From the NCBI GenBank assembly GCA_028277325.1, contig JANQGL010000017.1:1-15413 (forward strand): DNA of 15,413 bases. The letters are read 5' to 3'. Both the position numbers and the translations under genes were made by a program. This document shows, piece after piece, positions 7,603 through 12,667 of this stretch (its first letter is position 1; each line of letters starts with the position of its first letter). The notes under the pieces were generated by a model. It saw nothing but the letters and a program-made list of their open reading frames with translations, was not told the DNA's origin and did not search any database. The stretch is from Magnetospira sp. (lineage in GTDB: Bacteria > Pseudomonadota > Alphaproteobacteria > Rhodospirillales > Magnetospiraceae).

Positions 7603-8118
7603 CTATTCGTCGTAGACCATCAGGGCTTCGCAGGGCACGTCCACGTACTGGCGCCCGTTCAGGAACGCCAGCTCGATCAGGCAGGCCGCGCCGACCGGCT
7701 TCGACCCCACCCGGCGCAGCAGCTCCAGCGAGGCGCGCATGGTGCCGCCGGTGGCCAGCAGGTCGTCCAGGATCACCACCCGCTGCCCCGGCGCCACCAG
7801 ATCCTCGCAGACCTCGATGGTGTCGCTGCCGTATTCCAGGTCGTAGCTGTGGGAGATGGTCGGCCCCGGCAGCTTGCCTTTCTTGCGCAGCATCACGAAA
7901 CCGAGCCCGAGCTTGAGGGCCAGCGGCGCGGCGGTCAGGAAACCGCGTGAATCGATGCCGGCCAGCACGTCCGGCTGCCACCGGCTCACGATCTTGGCCA
8001 TGCGCCCCATGGCCACCTGCCAGGCGTCCGGATGCGCCAGCAGGGTCGAGATGTCATAGAACAGGACTCCCGGTTTCGGGAAATCGGGCACGCCCCGGAT
8101 GTATTCCTTCAGGTTCAT
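7603..8118 (-). CDS. apt: Adenine phosphoribosyltransferase
   Basis: This purine-salvage enzyme converts adenine plus PRPP into AMP and pyrophosphate in the cytoplasm. The 171-residue product begins 'MNLKEYIRGVPDFPKPGVLFYDI', the standard Apt N-terminus including the FPKPG(I/V)xFxD motif. It contains 'GIDSRGF' (the adenine-side loop), 'RKKGKLPG' and the PRPP-binding motif 'VVILDDLLATGGTM'. The ATG at 8118 is preceded by an AGGGGGGA Shine-Dalgarno. The same frame stays open upstream, but that part is the promoter region. It is transcribed away from the RpiR gene, and a promoter is proposed at 8170-8198. No part appears missing relative to the family. Confidence 0.96.
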   Translation of the reverse strand: MNLKEYIRGVPDFPKPGVLFYDISTLLAHPDAWQVAMGRMAKIVSRWQPDVLAGIDSRGFLTAAPLALKLGLGFVMLRKKGKLPGPTISHSYDLEYGSDTIEVCEDLVAPGQRVVILDDLLATGGTMRASLELLRRVGSKPVGAACLIELAFLNGRQYVDVPCEALMVYDE

Positions 8119-8169
8119 TTGGTTCCCCCTCCAACGGTGCGACCCGACCGCGCGGGCCGACGGGATCCG

Positions 8170-8198
8170 ACTGTAAGGAGCGCGTTGCCGTTCTGCAA
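8170..8198 (-). promoter_or_regulatory. Candidate sigma-70 promoter for apt
   Basis: On the minus strand, TTGCAG (8198-8193) and TACAGT (8175-8170) are separated by exactly 17 bp. This would start transcription near 8163 and leave a leader of about 45 bases before the apt ATG. A small dyad, GTTGC at 8184-8188 with GCAAC at 8195-8199, overlaps the -35 side and resembles the half-sites in front of the RpiR gene. Confidence 0.45.
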
Positions 8199-8260
8199 CG
8201 GTTTCGGGTCCCGGTCCGGTGCCGGGCGCGCGTCCGGGGGCCGGCTGGACCGCACCAGAC

Positions 8261-8276
8261 TGCAACAAATGTTGCA
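8261..8276. promoter_or_regulatory. Perfect dyad, candidate RpiR operator 1
   Basis: TGCAAC-AAAT-GTTGCA is a perfect 6-4-6 inverted repeat 53 bases before the RpiR-type regulator's start. It overlaps the proposed -35 box, which fits autorepression. Assignment to this regulator is inference from location. Confidence 0.55.
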
Positions 8277-8301
8277 AATTAACTTTTATATGAAATATGT
8301 G
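8272..8301 (+). promoter_or_regulatory. Candidate sigma-70 promoter for the RpiR operon
   Basis: TTGCAA (8272-8277) and TATGTG (8296-8301) are spaced 18 bp apart in a conspicuously AT-rich island (8265-8310) within very GC-rich DNA. Transcription would begin near 8308, about 20 bases before the regulator's ATG. The two boxes lie inside the two dyads. Confidence 0.45.
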
Positions 8302-8306
8302 TTGCA
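8291..8306. promoter_or_regulatory. Imperfect dyad, candidate RpiR operator 2
   Basis: TGAAAT-ATGT-GTTGCA has the same layout as the 8261-8276 site with one degenerate arm. Its start is exactly 30 bp (about three helical turns) further on, so both sites face the same side of the helix. It covers the proposed -10 box. Confidence 0.45.
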
Positions 8307-8328
8307 TTAGCGGTGGATTTGCGTTTCA

Positions 8329-9237
8329 ATGTCAACGCCTTCACCGTACCGCCCCGCCCCGATGGATTACGAGACCCTCAGCCACCGCCTTTCCGCCTCG
8401 TTCCCGTCTCTCAGCCCGAGGCTTCGGCAGGCGGCGCGGTTCCTGCTCGATCATCCGGACGAGGTGGCGCTGACCTCGATGCGCGGCCTGGCCGACGCGG
8501 CCGGGGTGCATCCGAGCAACATGGTGCGGCTGGCCCAGGCGATCGGCCTGGACGGCTTCGAGGACCTGCGGCAGCCGTTCCGCGACCGCCTGCGCCGCAA
8601 CCGCCGGTTCGCCGGCAAGGTGCGGGCGCTGCGCACCGATCGCGGGTCGGACCCGGCCGACGCCCTGCTCGGCACCCTGCAGCAGAACGCCCTCGACAAC
8701 ATCGTCGCCACCTTCGGGATCGAGGGGCAGGCGGCGATGCGCGACATCGCGCTGCGCGTCAACGCCGCGCGCACGGTGCACGTGCTGGGCCTCAGGGCCA
8801 GTTTCCCGGCCGCCCACACCTTCCACCACGCCTACCGGATGGTGAAACGCAACAGCGTCCTGGTCGGCGGCGCCGGCGGCATGGTGGTCGACGACCTGCG
8901 CGGCATCGGTCCCGGCGATCTTCTGCTGGTGTTCGGCTTCCAGCCGTATTCGCGCGACAGCGTGCGTGCCGCCCGGTTCGCGCGGCGCCGCAAGGCCGCC
9001 GTCGCGGCGCTCACCGACAGCCGTCTGTCGCCGCTCGCCGAACCGGCCGACGAGACCCTGGTGATCGCCAACGAAAGCCCGTCCTTCTTCCAGTCCACCG
9101 CGGCCACCGTGGCCGCCGCCGAGGCCCTGGTGGTGCTGGTCGTCGCGCTCGGCGAGGACGACGCCGTGCAGGCCATCGAGGAAAGCGAGCGCAACCTCGA
9201 CGCCTTCGAAACCTATTGGGAAGCGACAGCCAGATGA
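8329..9237 (+). CDS. RpiR-family transcriptional regulator (HTH + SIS)
   Basis: The 302-residue product has an N-terminal HTH_6 domain at about residues 14-90, with the helix-turn-helix in 'VALTSMRGLADAAGVHPSNMVRLAQAIGL' split across 46-74. A SIS domain follows at about 125-270, including 'VHVLGLRASFPAAHTFHH' and 'LLLVFGFQPYSRDS'. SIS domains bind phosphosugars in many members, but RpiR-type regulators also control amino acid and organic acid genes. The ATG at 8329 is chosen because the leader is short and a GGTGGA element lies at 8312-8317; a second ATG at 8362 has no Shine-Dalgarno. Its stop overlaps the aminotransferase start by 4 bases (ATGA at 9234), so it is the first gene of the operon and the obvious local regulator. 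The effector is unknown. Confidence 0.9.
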   Translation: MSTPSPYRPAPMDYETLSHRLSASFPSLSPRLRQAARFLLDHPDEVALTSMRGLADAAGVHPSNMVRLAQAIGLDGFEDLRQPFRDRLRRNRRFAGKVRALRTDRGSDPADALLGTLQQNALDNIVATFGIEGQAAMRDIALRVNAARTVHVLGLRASFPAAHTFHHAYRMVKRNSVLVGGAGGMVVDDLRGIGPGDLLLVFGFQPYSRDSVRAARFARRRKAAVAALTDSRLSPLAEPADETLVIANESPSFFQSTAATVAAAEALVVLVVALGEDDAVQAIEESERNLDAFETYWEATAR

Positions 9238-10565
9238 CGCACGTCTTCCACCGCCAATCGCAGTCCCTCCCGCCGGTCGCCGTGGCCGGTGACGGCGCCT
9301 ACCTGATCGACGCCGACGGCCGGCGCTACCTCGACGCCTCGGGCGGCGCCGCGGTGTCCTGCCTGGGCCATTCGGACCCGGTGGTGCGCGCCGCCGTGAA
9401 GGCGCAGATCGACACCATGGCGTTCGCGCATACCGGGTTCTTCACTTCGCGGGCGGCCGAGGACCTGGCCGACGAACTGATCGCCGGGGCGCCGCCGGGC
9501 ATGGATCGGGTCTGCTACACCTCCGGCGGTTCGGAAGCGGTGGAGACGGCCCTCAAGATGGCCCGCCAGTATTTCGTCGAGACCGGGCAGCCGGACCGCC
9601 GGCGGTTCATCGCCCGGCGGCAGAGCTACCACGGCAACACCCTGGGCGCGCTGTCGGTGGGCGGCAACTCGCAGCGCCGGGCGGCGTTCGATCCGCTGCT
9701 CATGCCGTCGGCCCATATCGAGCCCTGCAACCCGTACCGGGACCGCCAGCCCGACGAGACCGAAGACGCCTACGCGGTGCGGGTGGCCGACGAGCTGGAG
9801 CACGCCATCCTGGGCCTCGGGCCGGAAAACGTGGCCGGTTTCATCTGCGAGACCGTGGTCGGCGCCACCGGCGGCGTGGTGCCGCCGGCGCGCGGCTACT
9901 TCAAGCGGATCCGCGACATCTGCGACCGCCACGGCATCCTGTTCATCGCCGACGAGGTGATGTGCGGCCTCGGCCGTTGCGGCACCCTGCACGCCATCGA
10001 CCGGGAAGGCGTGGCCCCCGACCTGATGTGCGTCGCCAAGGGGCTGGCCGCCGGCTATCAGCCGATCGGCGCGGTGCTGGTGTCCAGCCGGGTGTTCGGC
10101 GCGTTCCGCCAGCGCGGCGCCACCTTCCTCAACGGGCATACCTTCATGGGCCACCCGGTGGCCTGCGCCGCCGCCCTGGCGACCCAGCGGACGATCCGCG
10201 AGCGCGATCTCCTGGCCAACGTGCGGGCGATGGGCGACCGCCTGCGGCGCCGTCTCCACGAGCGTCTGGGCGATCACCCCCGGGTGGGCGACATCCGCGG
10301 CCGCGGCCTGTTCGTCGGCGTCGAACTGGTCGCCGACCGCGCAACCGGGACGCCGTTCCCGCCGACCGACCGACTGCATGCGGCGATCAAGGCACGGGCC
10401 ATGGACAACGGCCTGATCTGCTATCCGAACGGCGGCACCGTGGACGGCGTGTCCGGCGATCACGTGCTGCTGGCGCCGCCCTATATCGTCACCGCCGAGC
10501 AGGTGGACGAGATCGTCGAGCGCCTGGCGCGGTCGATCGACGCTGCGATCGGAGACCGCCGGTGA
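9234..10565 (+). CDS. Class III PLP-dependent aminotransferase
   Basis: This is a cytoplasmic omega/beta-amino acid-type aminotransferase of 443 residues, normal for the class. Family landmarks include 'YLDASGGAAVSCLGHSDP', 'YTSGGSEAVETALKMARQY' (Gly98-Gly99-Ser100, phosphate contacts), 'SYHGNTLGALS' (131-141), 'ILFIADEVMCGLGRCG' with Asp240 for the pyridine nitrogen, and the PLP lysine Lys269 in 'VAKGLAAGYQPIGAVL'. 'GHTFMGHPVACAAAL' follows. A GGGAAG at 9218-9223 is the likely Shine-Dalgarno. The ATGA overlap upstream and the GTGA overlap downstream show a tight operon with the regulator and the BKACE gene. Class III enzymes move amino groups from omega- or beta-amino acids or diamines to pyruvate or 2-oxoglutarate. 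The exact donor cannot be read here, but coupling to a beta-keto acid cleavage enzyme suggests a beta-amino acid. Confidence 0.92.
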   Translation: MTHVFHRQSQSLPPVAVAGDGAYLIDADGRRYLDASGGAAVSCLGHSDPVVRAAVKAQIDTMAFAHTGFFTSRAAEDLADELIAGAPPGMDRVCYTSGGSEAVETALKMARQYFVETGQPDRRRFIARRQSYHGNTLGALSVGGNSQRRAAFDPLLMPSAHIEPCNPYRDRQPDETEDAYAVRVADELEHAILGLGPENVAGFICETVVGATGGVVPPARGYFKRIRDICDRHGILFIADEVMCGLGRCGTLHAIDREGVAPDLMCVAKGLAAGYQPIGAVLVSSRVFGAFRQRGATFLNGHTFMGHPVACAAALATQRTIRERDLLANVRAMGDRLRRRLHERLGDHPRVGDIRGRGLFVGVELVADRATGTPFPPTDRLHAAIKARAMDNGLICYPNGGTVDGVSGDHVLLAPPYIVTAEQVDEIVERLARSIDAAIGDRR

Positions 10566-11398
10566 CCGCTCCGGACCCGGTTGTCCTGGGCGTCGCGCCG
10601 ACCGGGGCGCGGCGGATGCCGGCCGACCATCCGGCCCTGCCCGTCACCCCGGCGCAGCTCGCCGTGTGCGCCGAGGCCTGCGCCGACGAGGGGGCCTCGA
10701 TGGTCCATCTGCACGTGCGCGACGACGCCGGCGGCCACACGCTGGACGCCGGCCGCTACCGCGAGGCGACGGCGCAGGTCCGCGACGCGGTGGGCGACCG
10801 CCTGCTGATCCAGATCACCACCGAGTCGGCCGGCCGCTACGCGCCGGAGGCGCAGATGGCGGTGGTGCGCGAGCTGCTCCCCGAGGCGACGTCCCTGGCG
10901 TTGCGGGAACTGGTTCCCGACGCGGAGTCGGAATCGGCCGCACGCGCGTTCCTGCACTGGATCGCCGAGGCCCGGATCGGCGCCCAGATCATCCTCTACG
11001 ACGCCGCCGCCCTGGACCGTCTGCACGATCTCAAGGCGCGCGGCGTGGTGCCGGACGGGCTTCGGCAGGCGATCTTCGTCCTGGGCCGCCATGCCGCCGG
11101 ACGGGTGTCGGATCCGGCCGACCTGCTGCCGTTTCTCGGTCGGAGCGCCGGCCTGGACTGGATGTGCTGCGCGTTCGGCCGCACCGAGACGGCCTGCCTG
11201 GCGGCGGCGGCGGCGTTCGGCGGCCACCTGCGGGTCGGCTTCGAGAACAACATCCGGCATCCGAACGGCCGCCTGGCGGCCGACAACGCGGATCAGGTGC
11301 GCCGGCTGCGCGAGATCGCGGTTGCCATGGGGCGGCGCCCGGCGAATCCGGGCGAGGCGCGGGCCCTGTTCGGAGGCCGCCCGGACGATCCGAGATAA
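10562..11398 (+). CDS. Beta-keto acid cleavage enzyme (BKACE, DUF849)
   Basis: BKACE enzymes are zinc-dependent and react a beta-keto acid with acetyl-CoA to give acetoacetate and a new acyl-CoA. The 278-residue product starts at GTG 10562, overlapping the upstream stop (GTGA), with GGAGA at 10551-10555. The fold landmarks are 'VVLGVAPTGA' (7-16), 'LPVTPAQLA', the zinc ligands His49 and His51 in 'MVHLHVRD', 'LLIQITTES' (81-89), 'FVLGRHAAG', and 'GGHLRVGFENN' (220-230), where Glu228 is the third ligand. Compared from memory with Kce, the Glu14 position is Arg17 here and the Asp231 position is Asn229. Databases often name such genes '3-keto-5-aminohexanoate cleavage protein', but these changes argue against that substrate. 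Family assignment is strong; substrate is open. Confidence 0.9.
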   Translation: MTAPDPVVLGVAPTGARRMPADHPALPVTPAQLAVCAEACADEGASMVHLHVRDDAGGHTLDAGRYREATAQVRDAVGDRLLIQITTESAGRYAPEAQMAVVRELLPEATSLALRELVPDAESESAARAFLHWIAEARIGAQIILYDAAALDRLHDLKARGVVPDGLRQAIFVLGRHAAGRVSDPADLLPFLGRSAGLDWMCCAFGRTETACLAAAAAFGGHLRVGFENNIRHPNGRLAADNADQVRRLREIAVAMGRRPANPGEARALFGGRPDDPR

Positions 11399-11446
11399 TC
11401 AACGCCGGCGCGAGGACCGACCGGATAATAATACACTTCCGTAATA

Positions 11447-11493
11447 GGAATCGGGGTTGCCGGCCCCTCGGAATCGGGGTTAGGCTGGCCCCT
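11447..11493 (+). repeat. Two tandem 23-25 bp direct repeats in the TAXI-gene leader
   Basis: GGAATCGGGGTT occurs at 11447-11458 and again at 11470-11481, identical over 12 bases with a 23-bp period. Each copy is followed by a similar GC block ending in GGCCCCT, with a 2-base insertion in the second. Each copy also carries a GGGG...CCCC dyad. They overlap the proposed promoter, so they could be regulator sites. Confidence 0.7.
11457..11486 (+). promoter_or_regulatory. Candidate promoter for the TAXI-TRAP transporter genes
   Basis: TTGCCG (11457-11462) and TAGGCT (11481-11486) are 18 bp apart and embedded in the direct repeats. Transcription would start near 11493, giving a leader of about 110 bases. 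The match to consensus is modest. An AT-rich patch (11424-11450) with the short dyad TTCC-GTAATA-GGAA lies just upstream. Confidence 0.35.
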
Positions 11494-11498
11494 GAGCC

Positions 11499-11524
11499 GG
11501 CGCTTCCAAGGGCTCGGGAGCGCC
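11499..11524 (+). other. Hairpin in the TAXI-gene leader
   Basis: Arms 11499-11507 and 11516-11524 pair over 9 bp (one G-T wobble) around an 8-base loop. No T-run follows. It could end read-through from the BKACE gene, stabilise the transporter mRNA 5' end, or take part in attenuation. Confidence 0.5.
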
Positions 11525-11586
11525 ACCGGAAAGGCGGGCGGGCGCTCGGCAACCCTGTGCCCCCCGAACTGGGAACCTCAGCAAGG

Positions 11587-11600
11587 GGAGAGAGTTCTCC
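11587..11600 (+). promoter_or_regulatory. Small hairpin covering the TAXI-gene Shine-Dalgarno
   Basis: GGAGA (11587-11591) pairs with TCTCC (11596-11600) around a GAGT loop. The left arm is the ribosome-binding sequence and the hairpin ends one base before the ATG at 11602. If it folds it would limit initiation; with 5 bp it may be only marginally stable. Confidence 0.4.
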
Positions 11601-11601
11601 G

Positions 11602-12585
11602 ATGAAAATGTTCAGGATGACCACGCTGGCCGCGGCCATGGCGGCCGGTGCCTATCTGTCCGCCGGACTGGCTCCGGCGCAGGCCGAACAGCGGTTCATC
11701 ACCATCGGCACCGCGGGCGTGACCGGGGTGTACTACCCGACCGGCGGGTCGATCTGCCGCCTCGTCAACCAGGGCCGCAAGGAACACGGAATCCGCTGCT
11801 CGGTCGAGAGCACCGGCGGCTCGGTGTACAACATCAACACCATCCGGGCCGGCGAACTGGACATGGGCGTCGCCCAGTCCGACTGGCAGTTCCACGCCTA
11901 CCACGGCAGCAGCCGGTTCGAGGAGGCGGGACCGTTCGAGGGCTTGCGCGCCGTGTTCTCGGTGCATCCGGAACCGTTCACCGTGGTCGCCCGGGCCGAT
12001 TCCGACATCCGCACCTTCGAGGACCTGAAAGACAAGCGGGTCAACGTCGGCAATCCGGGGTCCGGCCAGCGCGGCACCATGGAAGTCCTGATGGCCGCCT
12101 ACGGCTGGACCATGGAGGATTTCCGGCTGGCCTCCGAACTGAAGCCGGCCGAGCAGTCGAAGGGCCTTTGCGACAACAAGTACGACGCCTTCGTCTATAC
12201 CGTCGGCCACCCCAACGGGTCGATCAAGGAAGCCACCACCACCTGTGACGCGGTGATCGCCGAGGTCACCGGCCCGGTGGTCGAGAAACTGGTCGCCGAC
12301 AACCCGTACTACCGGATGGCGACGGTCCCGGGCGGCATGTACCGGGGCTCCGACCAGGACGTCGCTACGTTCGGCGTCGGCACCACCTTCGTGTCGTCGA
12401 CCCGGACGCCGCCGGAAGTGGTCTATCAGGTGGTGAAGGCGGTGTTCGAGAACTTCGAAACCTTCAAGAAGCTGCACCCGGCGTTCGGCAACCTGAAGAA
12501 GGAAGAGATGGTCACGGCCGGTCTGTCGGCGCCGCTGCACGAGGGGGCGGTCCGCTATTACCGCGAGGCCGGTCTGATCGAATAG
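11602..12585 (+). CDS. TAXI-family TRAP transporter substrate-binding protein
   Basis: This periplasmic protein captures the substrate for the fused TRAP permease encoded next. The 327-residue product has a typical signal peptide: 'MKMFRMTTLA...' with an Ala-rich core and an A-Q-A cleavage site after residue 28. The mature part begins 'EQRFITIGTAGVTGVYYPTGG', the TAXI family signature. It continues with 'CSVESTGGSVYNINTIRAGE' and 'DMGVAQSDWQFHAYHG', then the hinge region 'RVNVGNPGSGQRGTME' (the usual GxxGSGT-like site). TAXI proteins bind glutamate, other dicarboxylates or similar small acids, but the substrate is not readable here. The Shine-Dalgarno AGGGGAG (11584-11590) is 11 bases from the ATG. 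A strong hairpin separates it from the permease gene, which probably favours excess binding protein. Confidence 0.94.
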   Translation: MKMFRMTTLAAAMAAGAYLSAGLAPAQAEQRFITIGTAGVTGVYYPTGGSICRLVNQGRKEHGIRCSVESTGGSVYNINTIRAGELDMGVAQSDWQFHAYHGSSRFEEAGPFEGLRAVFSVHPEPFTVVARADSDIRTFEDLKDKRVNVGNPGSGQRGTMEVLMAAYGWTMEDFRLASELKPAEQSKGLCDNKYDAFVYTVGHPNGSIKEATTTCDAVIAEVTGPVVEKLVADNPYYRMATVPGGMYRGSDQDVATFGVGTTFVSSTRTPPEVVYQVVKAVFENFETFKKLHPAFGNLKKEEMVTAGLSAPLHEGAVRYYREAGLIE

Positions 12586-12599
12586 ACCGTTCAAGCCCA

Positions 12600-12626
12600 C
12601 CGGGGGGCGGCGCCGCCGTCCCCCGG
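12600..12626 (+). terminator. Very strong GC hairpin between binding protein and permease
   Basis: Twelve base pairs (12600-12611 with 12615-12626, one G-T wobble) enclose a 3-base loop, 14 bases after the stop of the binding-protein gene. No T-run follows and the permease has its own Shine-Dalgarno 30 bases on. It most likely protects the upstream message from 3' decay or causes partial termination, giving more binding protein than permease. Confidence 0.6.
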
Positions 12627-12667
12627 GGAACACGGGGAGACCACTGGCGAACGGCGGGGAAACAGGC

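Noticed and set aside
8313..9233. Upstream extension of the aminotransferase frame by 307 codons
   Set aside because: The extension runs in a shifted frame across the RpiR gene and is Arg/Pro/Gly-rich. The RpiR frame has clear HTH and SIS motifs, so the aminotransferase starts at 9234.
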